This document shows positions 1 to 7,296 of a stretch of DNA of 8,769 nucleotides, piece by piece. The stretch's first letter is position 1. Every line of letters begins with the position of its first letter. The stretch is from positions 1 through 8,769 of the forward strand of contig JAUVPT010000054.1 of assembly GCA_030598525.1 (NCBI GenBank), read 5' to 3'. This DNA comes from Gemmatimonadota bacterium (GTDB taxonomy: Bacteria > Gemmatimonadota > Gemmatimonadetes > Palauibacterales > Palauibacteraceae). The notes under the pieces are model-generated. The model was not told where the DNA came from, made no database searches, and saw nothing but the letters and a program-made list of their open reading frames with translations. A program made the position numbers and the translations under genes.

Positions 1-22
1 AGCGGCGGATATTCCGGGGCAG

Positions 23-256
23 TCACCTGGAAATCAGGCTATCATCCTCGATGCTGACCCTCCTCACATTCACTTCCTCAATGTGCAGCGCATACGGACG
101 CGTCTGATCTCGGTCGCCGGCCGGCCAGCTGGCCTGTTCCGCCGGCGCCGGGACGGTGCTCTCAGGTGGAAGCCAGGCGAGACATCCGCTGCTGCATACG
201 ACTGCAGACAGGAGGATCAGGGCTCTCGATCCACGGTGTTGGCGTCGGCTGGTCAT
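23..256 (-). CDS. small predicted lipoprotein (77 aa)
   Basis: The product is a short secreted protein, probably lipid-anchored in the envelope; its function is not recognised. Residues 2-11 are basic (RR, R, R), residues 12-20 are hydrophobic (ALILLSAVV), and a lipobox-like SSGC places the modified Cys at position 25, leaving a mature chain of about 53 residues. The ATG is preceded on the minus strand by GAGGG with a 4-base spacer, a convincing ribosome site. The gene is divergent from the kinase and shares its upstream spacer. The C-terminal stretch (IEEVNVRRVSIEDDSLISR) looks like part of a small beta domain found in short Gemmatimonadota lipoproteins that are usually longer, so this may be a truncated or frameshifted copy; that comparison is from memory. 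The lipoprotein call is fairly secure, and the identity as an intact gene less so. Confidence 0.6.
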   Translation of the reverse strand: MTSRRQHRGSRALILLSAVVCSSGCLAWLPPESTVPAPAEQASWPAGDRDQTRPYALHIEEVNVRRVSIEDDSLISR

Positions 257-378
257 GATACCCTCGCAGGTTGCTCAAGCACATCGGGCTCGCATGAACA
301 ATCTGTGCGGGGGTGGTCAAGGAATCGTCAGGTGGGGCCGACGCCGGTCTCCCCCCGTGCGCATGCCCTCCTTGCCAC

Positions 379-410
379 ATTTGCCTCAAATCAATGCCTG
401 GCGCTAACAT
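379..410 (+). promoter_or_regulatory. possible sigma70-type promoter with overlapping palindrome, upstream of kinase
   Basis: A TTGCCT box at 381-386 and a TAACAT box at 405-410 are separated by 18 bases; each matches the sigma70 consensus at 4 of 6 positions. This would put transcription start near 417 and give a 5' leader of about 40 bases. The -35 box lies inside a perfect short palindrome, ATTTG-CCT-CAAAT (379-391), in an unusually AT-rich patch, which could be an operator. The match is weak and the sigma factor preference of this organism is unknown, so this is a candidate only. Confidence 0.25.
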
Positions 411-458
411 CCGCTTGCAGGCTTCGTCGCGGGCGAGGTACCGCCACTCCGGGATGCC

Positions 459-3404
459 ATGCAAGATCTTCTCGTTCGACTCAGAACTGCACTCTCCGAT
501 CGGTTTGACGTTGTCGAAGAGATCGGACGTGGCGGAATGGCGATCGTGTTTCGGGCCCGCGATCTGCGGCTCGACCGACTCGTCGCGATCAAGGTTTTGC
601 GTCCGGAACTGTCGGCGAACCTCGGCCGGGACCGGTTCGATCGGGAGATCGAGATCGCGGGATCGCTGCAACACCCGAATATCCTCCCGCTTTACGAGTC
701 CGGCGACGCGGACGGCTGCCTCTACTACGTAATGCCGTTCGTGTCAGGGCAAACGCTCGGGGATCTACTGAAGGCGGAGGGGCAGTTGCCCGTTGAGCGG
801 GCCGTCGCCATCGCATGTGAGGTGGCGGACGCGCTGGCGTACGCGCACGAAGTGGGAGGAGTCGTCCACCGGGACATCAAGCCCGGGAATATCCTCCTCT
901 CGTCGGGTCACGCGATGGTGAGCGACTTCGGAGTCGCACGCGCCGTGCAGGCGGCGGGTGGGCCGCAGCTGACGGTGGCCGGCATGGCGCTGGGGACGCC
1001 TGCGTACATGAGCCCGGAGCAGGCCGGCGGCGAGGATGACCTGGACGGCCGCAGCGACATCTACTCGCTCGGGTGCGTGTTGTACGAGATGCTGGCGGGA
1101 GATCCGCCGTTCATGGCCAGCACGCCGAAAGCGCTGATCGCGCGCCAGATCATGGAGCCGCCCCCGTCGCTGGAGGTCGTCCGACCGAACGTGCCGTCAC
1201 ACCTCGCGCTGGCGCTGCGGAAGGCTCTGGCCAAGGTGCCGGCCGACCGGTTCGAGTCGGCGTCACAATTCAAATCGGCGCTCGCGGGGAACCTCGCGTT
1301 CACTCCGCTCCCGGAGCCGGCCCCGGACCACGAGGGTGCGGGCCCCGGCCAGCGGCCGAATCGCTGGGGGCTCCGCGTGCTGGTAACCGGTTCTGTCGCG
1401 CTCGCCGCCCTGGCTGCGCTCTACTGGTTCGTCCTCCGGTCCCCGGCCCTGGACCTGAGCGCAGACCGTGTCGTCGTGTTCCCGCTGGTCGAGAGCGGGT
1501 TTCAGGAGGCCGGAGCCGGGTTGAACGTGGCGCTGGCGATCGAGAACGCACTCGTCTACGCGCGGCCGCTCGAACTCGCGAGCGGCACGGACTGGTTCGT
1601 GCCGGAGGCGGAAGGGGTTGCCCGGCCCACGGAACTCGAGGCTCGCAGGATCACGGCGGACCTCGGCGCCCGCTACATGATCGGTGGGGCCGTAGTGCGC
1701 CGCGACGATTCGGTCTCGGTTCGGCTCGACCTGTACGAACTCGCGGGACAGTCTACGCTGCGGGAGCGCGCCTCGGGCCTCGCGAGCGATCTCGGCCGGG
1801 TAGGGATCGCGGCGGCCGTGAATCTCCTGCCCTCGATTCTCGACCCGGATCGGGCGAGCCTGGTGGACCTGTCGCCGCTTCTGGACAGGTCTCCCGAGTC
1901 GATCGCGTTGTGGATCCAGGGTGAACGCGAGTATCGCCGATCCCAGTTCGGAACCGCGCTCGACCTGTACGAGCGGGCGCTCGCCGCCGACTCGCTGCTA
2001 GCCTTCGCCGCGGTGAAGGGTGCGCTCGCCGCGTCCTGGGAGCACGACACGGAGGCCGTACTCCGGCTCGTTCCGGCGGGAGTCGAGCACGAAGAGCTGC
2101 TCCCCCGCACGTACGCTTACTTTGCGCGTGGCGTTGAGGCCTACCAGCTGGGGCTGTCCCGAACCGCGATCGAATGGCTGGAACGGGCGAGGGAGGAGGA
2201 TCCCTACTGGAACGAGCCCTGGGCGATCGAGGGCGAGGTATACTTCCACCTGCTGCCGTCCGCCGTACCTCTCGATTCTCTCGCGGAGTGGTATTTCGAA
2301 CAGGCGATCCGCCGCGACAGCTCGTCTACCGAGCCCCTGTTTCACCTCACGGAACTCGCCGCCCGCCGCGGGGATGTTGTCCGTGCGCGGGCGCTGCAGG
2401 CGCAACTCGGGAGAGTGGACCCCGAGGCTCTGTACAGGGACGAGCTGGAGCTGATGGTGGTCTGCCTGACTGACGGGCCGGACGAGGTGGATTGGATCGT
2501 TGAGGACGCTGTCGAGCCGGGGGGCGAACTGCCAGCCCCGGCCGACGACGATTCGCCTCTGGACGTGAACGTGGCCCCGGCGTTTAACGCAGGCGTGATG
2601 TTCGCGACTGGGGCCTGGCAGGTTCCCTGCGCCGAGGCGGCGCTTCGGGCGGTGCTCGCCAGAGGGTCCGGCTCAGCCGGTTACGAGCTGAATTCAGTGT
2701 TCCTGCTCCAGGGGCTGTCAGTGGCGCGGGGAAGACCGGATGAAGCGCTGGCGCTGCTCGACTCGGCGCACTCCGCGGGCATGCGGGCGGCTGAGATCGC
2801 CTGGTTCCTCGATGCACTGGCCGGCGTGGACGTAGGAGATCGGGATGACGGGGCCAACGCGGGTCTGCGCGCCAAGTACGGAGACCGGTACGAAAGCTTG
2901 ACCAGAGTGCGACTGCTTGGCCTTCTCGGTGTCTGGAACAGGTATCACGGAAATCCGCAGATCGTACCGGACCTCGAGGCGAGGCTGAGCGAGCTCGGGC
3001 GCGGAGACGAGTCGGAAGACGGGGCGCCGGGCGATTCCACGGCCGCGCTCCTGGCCCGATCGCTCTCCGGGCATCGGTGGCTCGCCGAAGGTGACACGAT
3101 TGCCGCCATCGCGGCCTTCGAGTCCCTGATTCCCTCGACGGATCGGACACGGCTGGGATACGCGTATGCGGAGACGGTCCCCCTCGATCGGCTTCTGCTC
3201 GCCGAGCTGCGGCTCGCGCAGGGAGATCCGGAGGGGGCGTGGCGGGCGGCCTCGGTATTCGACCACCCTGAGCCGATTCACTTCGTCCCATTCGTGCGCC
3301 GCAGTCTGGAGGTACGGCTCGCTGCCGCCAGGGCGATGGGACGGGACGACCTCGAAGCGAAGCTCGGTCCACGCCTCAGGGCGCTCGGCATCGCAGGGTC
3401 CTGA
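459..3404 (+). CDS. transmembrane Ser/Thr protein kinase with TolB-N-like and TPR extracytoplasmic region
   Basis: This is a Hanks-type (PknB-like) kinase that would phosphorylate Ser/Thr on cytoplasmic proteins. The kinase domain spans about residues 15-275 with every key element: Gly-rich loop GRGGMA (23-28), catalytic Lys45, helix-C Glu63, HRDIKPGN (137-144) with catalytic Asp139, DFG (156-158), and GTPAYMSPEQ (179-188). It is an RD kinase, so activation-loop phosphorylation is likely. A Pro/Gly-rich linker (about 282-302) leads to one transmembrane helix (about 303-326). Outside the membrane, residues 336-430 resemble the TolB-N-like alpha/beta module common in such kinases, followed by TPR-like helices (482-517, 551-583, 606-655, 740-775, 863-960). 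Only two Cys lie in this outer half (669 and 724), so a disulfide is possible. The ATG at 459 gives the usual spacing to the kinase domain, although its ribosome site is poor (only GGGA at 451-454). It is the first gene of the plus-strand run. Kinase identity is near certain; the sensor ligand is unknown. Confidence 0.95.
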   Translation: MQDLLVRLRTALSDRFDVVEEIGRGGMAIVFRARDLRLDRLVAIKVLRPELSANLGRDRFDREIEIAGSLQHPNILPLYESGDADGCLYYVMPFVSGQTLGDLLKAEGQLPVERAVAIACEVADALAYAHEVGGVVHRDIKPGNILLSSGHAMVSDFGVARAVQAAGGPQLTVAGMALGTPAYMSPEQAGGEDDLDGRSDIYSLGCVLYEMLAGDPPFMASTPKALIARQIMEPPPSLEVVRPNVPSHLALALRKALAKVPADRFESASQFKSALAGNLAFTPLPEPAPDHEGAGPGQRPNRWGLRVLVTGSVALAALAALYWFVLRSPALDLSADRVVVFPLVESGFQEAGAGLNVALAIENALVYARPLELASGTDWFVPEAEGVARPTELEARRITADLGARYMIGGAVVRRDDSVSVRLDLYELAGQSTLRERASGLASDLGRVGIAAAVNLLPSILDPDRASLVDLSPLLDRSPESIALWIQGEREYRRSQFGTALDLYERALAADSLLAFAAVKGALAASWEHDTEAVLRLVPAGVEHEELLPRTYAYFARGVEAYQLGLSRTAIEWLERAREEDPYWNEPWAIEGEVYFHLLPSAVPLDSLAEWYFEQAIRRDSSSTEPLFHLTELAARRGDVVRARALQAQLGRVDPEALYRDELELMVVCLTDGPDEVDWIVEDAVEPGGELPAPADDDSPLDVNVAPAFNAGVMFATGAWQVPCAEAALRAVLARGSGSAGYELNSVFLLQGLSVARGRPDEALALLDSAHSAGMRAAEIAWFLDALAGVDVGDRDDGANAGLRAKYGDRYESLTRVRLLGLLGVWNRYHGNPQIVPDLEARLSELGRGDESEDGAPGDSTAALLARSLSGHRWLAEGDTIAAIAAFESLIPSTDRTRLGYAYAETVPLDRLLLAELRLAQGDPEGAWRAASVFDHPEPIHFVPFVRRSLEVRLAAARAMGRDDLEAKLGPRLRALGIAGS

Positions 3405-3521
3405 CCCGGGGATTGCCAGAAACCGCCGGGTCGCATCATGTTCGGACTGCGGTGGCTCCGGCCCGAGGCGCCCGACTCACCGTTTCGAGGCCCCCTTCGA
3501 TTTGCCACGCACCAGCTGCGC

Positions 3522-3526
3522 GGGAG
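3522..3526 (+). promoter_or_regulatory. ribosome binding site GGGAG that decides the protease-like gene start
   Basis: GGGAG lies 6 bases before the ATG at 3533. The longer reading begins at a TTG (3413) only 9 bases after the kinase stop, with no ribosome site next to it, and would put 40 Arg/Pro/Ala-rich residues ahead of a proper lipoprotein signal. The ATG is therefore preferred. Confidence 0.6.
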
Positions 3527-3532
3527 CCGGAT

Positions 3533-5089
3533 ATGGCCCGATTTCCAACTCGGTCACCCGCCCGATCCCGGGCGCGGCGCCAGTTAGTTACGTGCTTCTC
3601 CACCTGTCTGCTGGTCAGCGGCTGCTGCGGCTGCGGAGACGGCGACCTCGCGGCCGTGTACGCCCTCCCCGATACGATTCGGGTCGCCGTGCCCACGGCC
3701 GGGGCTAATGTCCCGGCCCCGGGATTCGAGGCCTACGTGCAGCTCCTGCACGAGGACGACGGAATCCTCCCCGAGCACCTGCGCGACGAGGAGGGCTACG
3801 AGCTGCCGGTGTCCGGAAAATTCGAGGCTCACTGGGAATGGGTCGGTCAGACCGCCGGAACCCTGAATGCAGCCGCGCCTCTCGTCGCTAGCGGAAGGCG
3901 GGTGAAGGTACCTGCCGCCGCCGTGACGGCCCCGATCGTGGGGCATCTGGAGGTCACGGTGACCGAGGACGATTGCCACCCGAAGAAGGACGTCATCGTC
4001 GTCCGATACGAAGTGGTCAGTGCCGTGGAGGATGTCGTAGTCGTGGACGGCGTCGGGGGCGACGGCTTGGGATCGACGGAGGGACCGACGATCGCCGTGC
4101 TCGAGGGAGAGCGGGCCGCGACCCCGGTCGGGTTCGAGGGAGTGGCCGTTGTGAGCGGAGCATCTGTTGGGAAGCTCCAGGGCACCCCGTCCAACCCGTC
4201 GCGTGCCTCATTTTTCCGCGAGCGCCACGGAGCGGAGCTCGACCTGGACGCGTTCACCGGAGCCAACGACGTCGTGCAGATGCCGGCCACCTCGGTGCCC
4301 CGGAACATCAACGTCGCGATCTGGATCGCAGCGCCGGACGATCCGTCGCACACGCTTCTCGAGGAGGCCCTGCACGAGGCCCGGATCGCGGACACGGTCT
4401 TCGCCAGGAACCGGGTCGGAATGCGCCTGAACCCGGTACACGTGGATGGCGGCAAGTACATCCAGCCGGTGTCGATCAATGAGCCCGGGTCGCTGTCCAA
4501 GGATTATGCATGCGAGCGTGGCGGACCCTCGAGCCAGCCTTGTGTCTCTGGTTCGGGCACCCAGCCCTGCGTTCGGAATGCCGTGGACCTGTTCAAACCT
4601 CTGCAGCCGGGCGGAGCGGCCCCAGACTTCAGCCAGGAAGAAACGCTCAACGTCCTGTATGTCGGGTATCTCACGGACCCTCCGGGAACGACGATCGATC
4701 TGCACGGCCTGTGGTGCGGAAACGAGCCCGATAAGGCGGGCCTCGTGCTCATCAACATCTCCAGCAGCGCACCGACAACGCTGGCGCATGAAGTCGGACA
4801 CGCGCTCGACCAGCTGCACACCCAGGGTGTTCCCGAACTCTCGGACTGGAAGCACAGCAACTTCATGGTCGATTATCACCTGCCCGATCCGTGGGCGCGG
4901 AGCCTCGATCACGTGACGCTCGGGCAGTCGTACGGCATGAATGTGTCCAGCCAGTCATGGCCGAATTACGCGCTCCCGATTCCGCCGGTTTTCGTCCGCT
5001 ATTGCATATATTCCAGCATCCCCTTCGGGTCGGGTGTGATCGCGCCGACCTGTCCGCCGCCCGGCTGGGGAGTCAGGAAGTTCCAGTGA
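3533..5089 (+). CDS. predicted lipoprotein with metzincin-like zinc protease domain
   Basis: This is probably an envelope-anchored zinc metalloprotease; its substrate is unknown. From the ATG at 3533 it has 518 residues. Residues 1-17 are Arg-rich (ending RARRQ, loosely Tat-like), followed by a short hydrophobic core and the lipobox VSGC with the modified Cys at 31; the next residues, CGC, are unusually Cys-rich. Residues about 40-240 look like beta-rich domains of no recognised family. The C-terminal part (about 257-518) holds HEVGHALDQLH (419-429), giving His419, Glu420, His423 and His429 in HEXXHxxxxxH spacing, and SNFMVD with Met445 in the Met-turn position. Metzincins usually have Gly at the position held here by Asp426. 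Paired Cys around 325-350, one near 400 and two near the C terminus suggest disulfides, fitting an extracytoplasmic site. The stop overlaps the next gene's GTG. The zincin call is good; metzincin subfamily and activity are inference. Confidence 0.8.
   Translation: MARFPTRSPARSRARRQLVTCFSTCLLVSGCCGCGDGDLAAVYALPDTIRVAVPTAGANVPAPGFEAYVQLLHEDDGILPEHLRDEEGYELPVSGKFEAHWEWVGQTAGTLNAAAPLVASGRRVKVPAAAVTAPIVGHLEVTVTEDDCHPKKDVIVVRYEVVSAVEDVVVVDGVGGDGLGSTEGPTIAVLEGERAATPVGFEGVAVVSGASVGKLQGTPSNPSRASFFRERHGAELDLDAFTGANDVVQMPATSVPRNINVAIWIAAPDDPSHTLLEEALHEARIADTVFARNRVGMRLNPVHVDGGKYIQPVSINEPGSLSKDYACERGGPSSQPCVSGSGTQPCVRNAVDLFKPLQPGGAAPDFSQEETLNVLYVGYLTDPPGTTIDLHGLWCGNEPDKAGLVLINISSSAPTTLAHEVGHALDQLHTQGVPELSDWKHSNFMVDYHLPDPWARSLDHVTLGQSYGMNVSSQSWPNYALPIPPVFVRYCIYSSIPFGSGVIAPTCPPPGWGVRKFQ
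5075..5080 (+). promoter_or_regulatory. ribosome binding site AGGAAG for the coupled GTG start
   Basis: AGGAAG ends 5 bases before the GTG at 5086, and the GTG shares its last two bases with the stop codon TGA of the preceding gene (GTGA, 5086-5089). This fits translational coupling. It also rejects the much earlier ATG at 4891, which would put 65 residues with no signal peptide in front of the lipoprotein signal and overlap the upstream gene by about 200 bases. Confidence 0.7.
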
Positions 5090-7263
5090 GCGGACGACGT
5101 GCGGCGGTCCTGGTTCTACTCGTGGGGTGCACCATCCTCTCAGGCTGCCTGCCCCGGGGCGATCAGGAGACGCTGCTCGCTTGGCTTACCTGCGGCGAGT
5201 GTGAGGCTGCGCAGCGCGACTCGGTTCTCGCTGTATGGGAGCGAAGTTCCCGGCGAACCGTGTGGTTTCTCGGTGCTGCCCTGTACGACGAGAGCTATGT
5301 CCCGGATATCGAGCGCCGCCTCGGCCGGGAGTATGACCTCGCGGCCGACGGCTCGCTGTCTCGCCCGGAGTTCATCGCCGATTATCTGGCCCGCTATATC
5401 CAGTCGTACCGAACCCGGGCGGCGCTCGCCCTCGGGGACATCGGTTCGAGATCCGCCCGGAGTTACCTCGAGTGGACGGCGGCCGACCTGGCCCAACTGG
5501 CGGAGGTCAGGAGCGCAGCCACGGCGGCTTGGGTTGCGAGTGCCGGGTCGGCTCCGGCCGCAATTCGGGCCGTGGTTGGCTACGATGAACCTCAACCGGA
5601 CTCGGCCCCGGTCCTCCCGGCTCCGGCCGTGCAGGTGACCGACGCGAACGGTGATCCGGTCGCGGGCGATACGGTGAAGTTCGAGCTCGGCCCCGGAGCT
5701 GGCTCGGATATCCTGGCGGATACCATGCAGCGTACGAATTCGAGCGGCGTCGCGACGCTGGGCAGCTGGGAGCCATCCACGACTCCTGGCGATCACGTGG
5801 TACTGGCCAGCGTGCCGGGGACGGGGCTCCCGCAGGTCGAGTTCATAGTCACCGTGGCCGGCGGTCCCGCCTCGATGGCTTCGGTGGCGGGAGACGGGCA
5901 ACAGGCCCCGGCGGGAATGATCGTGCCCCGTCCCCTCGTGGTTCGGGTGATCGACGCGGCCGGAACGCCGGTACCGCGCGCCGAAGTGGTTTTTGCGGTC
6001 GTCGGAGGAGGGGGCTCCGTGCGGCCGGACCGGATCATGACGAACGCACTCGGCGAGGCCGCAAGCGGGGCGTGGCGGCTCGGGTCGATGGCCGGTTCCA
6101 ACACGGTCGAAGCCACGACTGCAGGCGTTTCGTTTGTATTCGATGCTGCCGGACTGAGCGGCGGTGCGCCCGCACTCCTGACTACGGCGGGCGCTGGACA
6201 GCTGGGGTTCGCCGGATCTGCGCTTCTGGAGGCTCCCGAGGTGCGGCTGGTAGATGGGGGAGGCAACCCGCTCGCGGACTATACTGTCGTATTCGACGCG
6301 GATCGAGGGCAGATCACCCGACCGATCGCGCGCACGGACGTGAACGGTCTCGCCGGCGCGGGTACGTGGATCGCGGCAGGACCGGCAGGGTTCAGCCGGG
6401 TGCGTGCCTGGGTGCCGGGTACCTCCCTCGAGACCTGGCTCGAGACGCGGGTGCTGCAGCCAGCCCGGATCGCGATCGCATCGGTTGTGAGCGGAAGCCG
6501 GCAGATCTCGATGCGGGAGGCCGACGGCAGCGCCGCGGCGCAGTTCACGTCGCACCCGGCAGGGAGCGACGAGCCCGCGTGGTCGCGGGACGGGGGACGA
6601 ATCGCGTTCAGGAGTCTCCGGGACGGGAATCGCGAGGTCTACGTGATGCACCCGGACGGGTCGGGGCAGACGAACCTCACGCAGGACCCGGACGACGACT
6701 CAAGCCCGGCATGGAACCCGACCGGGACGCGCCTCGTGTTCAGCAGTGACCGCGCGGTCCAGGGCTCGCCGGACCTCTACACGATGGCGCGCGACGGATC
6801 GGACGTGGTGCGGATCACGTCGGGCCCGGCCCGGGACGAGGAGCCCGACTGGTCGCCGACTCATCCGCGCATCGCTTTCCACACGGACCGGACCGGCGAT
6901 CTCGAGATTTTCTCGGTGGTCCCGGACGGAACGGGCCTGGCCAATCTCACCCACCACGGGGCCGCGGACGTCACGCCCGCCTGGTCGCCCGACGGCCAGC
7001 GGATCGCGTTCGCATCGAACCGCGACGGGAACTTCGAGATCTGGGTCATGGATTCCGATGGCGCCAATCCCACGCGGCTCACCAACGCGAGCGGACTCCA
7101 CCTCGCGCCAGCCTGGTCGCTCGATGGCAGGTACCTGTTCTGCATTGCACAGAGAGTCGGGGATGCGACGCCGGACCTGTACGTGATTCTGGCCGATGGG
7201 AGCGGATCGAGGAATCTGTCGCAGAGCGCGGATTCTGTCGTTGCGGTCTCGGTGAGACCGTAA
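5086..7263 (+). CDS. lipoprotein with CxxC/HEAT-like, three Ig-like (Big) domains and a PD40 beta-propeller
   Basis: This is a 725-residue surface or periplasmic lipoprotein, probably a binding scaffold rather than an enzyme. The signal peptide (RRAAVLVLLVGCTILSGC) has the lipobox LSGC with the modified Cys at 21. A CGEC motif (36-39) opens a helical segment (about 28-170) containing a HEAT-like repeat near 106-135. Three tandem Ig-like domains of Big_1 type follow, at about 178-262, 264-363 and 365-461, each with the D-x-x-G-x-P-x-x-x-x-x-V-x-F pattern. Residues 462-725 form a TolB/PD40-type propeller with recurring PAWSPDG-RIAF-S-RDG--EIWVM-DG---LT units; six blades can be counted and the last strand (SVVAVSVRP) could close the first blade. 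The GTG start is set by the GTGA overlap and the AGGAAG site. It is co-expressed with the protease-like lipoprotein and could present substrates to it, which is inference. Domain assignments are strong; the ligand is unknown. Confidence 0.9.
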   Translation: MSGRRAAVLVLLVGCTILSGCLPRGDQETLLAWLTCGECEAAQRDSVLAVWERSSRRTVWFLGAALYDESYVPDIERRLGREYDLAADGSLSRPEFIADYLARYIQSYRTRAALALGDIGSRSARSYLEWTAADLAQLAEVRSAATAAWVASAGSAPAAIRAVVGYDEPQPDSAPVLPAPAVQVTDANGDPVAGDTVKFELGPGAGSDILADTMQRTNSSGVATLGSWEPSTTPGDHVVLASVPGTGLPQVEFIVTVAGGPASMASVAGDGQQAPAGMIVPRPLVVRVIDAAGTPVPRAEVVFAVVGGGGSVRPDRIMTNALGEAASGAWRLGSMAGSNTVEATTAGVSFVFDAAGLSGGAPALLTTAGAGQLGFAGSALLEAPEVRLVDGGGNPLADYTVVFDADRGQITRPIARTDVNGLAGAGTWIAAGPAGFSRVRAWVPGTSLETWLETRVLQPARIAIASVVSGSRQISMREADGSAAAQFTSHPAGSDEPAWSRDGGRIAFRSLRDGNREVYVMHPDGSGQTNLTQDPDDDSSPAWNPTGTRLVFSSDRAVQGSPDLYTMARDGSDVVRITSGPARDEEPDWSPTHPRIAFHTDRTGDLEIFSVVPDGTGLANLTHHGAADVTPAWSPDGQRIAFASNRDGNFEIWVMDSDGANPTRLTNASGLHLAPAWSLDGRYLFCIAQRVGDATPDLYVILADGSGSRNLSQSADSVVAVSVRP

Positions 7264-7296
7264 CGCACCGCGCGTTTCCTTCAGAAGGGGGAGCAC

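Noticed and set aside
315..320. TTGACC on the minus strand as a -35 box for the small lipoprotein
   Set aside because: No acceptable -10 box lies 16-18 bases downstream on that strand.
3403..3432. GACCCGG/CCGGGTC inverted repeat just after the kinase gene as a terminator
   Set aside because: It has only seven pairs, a 16-base loop, overlaps the stop codon and has no T-run, so it is too weak to call.
3413..3439. TTGCCA plus CATCAT as a promoter for the lipoprotein pair
   Set aside because: The 15-base spacing is short and the -10 match is poor.
3413..3532. TTG start giving a 558-residue version of the protease-like lipoprotein
   Set aside because: There is no adjacent ribosome site, and the extra 40 residues are Arg/Pro/Ala-rich and would bury the lipoprotein signal. 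The ATG at 3533 has GGGAG at good spacing.
4891..5085. Earlier ATG for the propeller lipoprotein overlapping the protease-like gene
   Set aside because: It would put 65 residues without features ahead of a proper signal peptide and overlap the upstream gene by about 200 bases. The GTG at 5086 has its own ribosome site.
5140..6651. Long minus-strand open frame (503 aa) inside the propeller gene
   Set aside because: It is an antisense shadow of high-GC coding DNA. It is rich in Arg, Pro, Gly and His, has no domain pattern, and lies opposite a well-supported gene.
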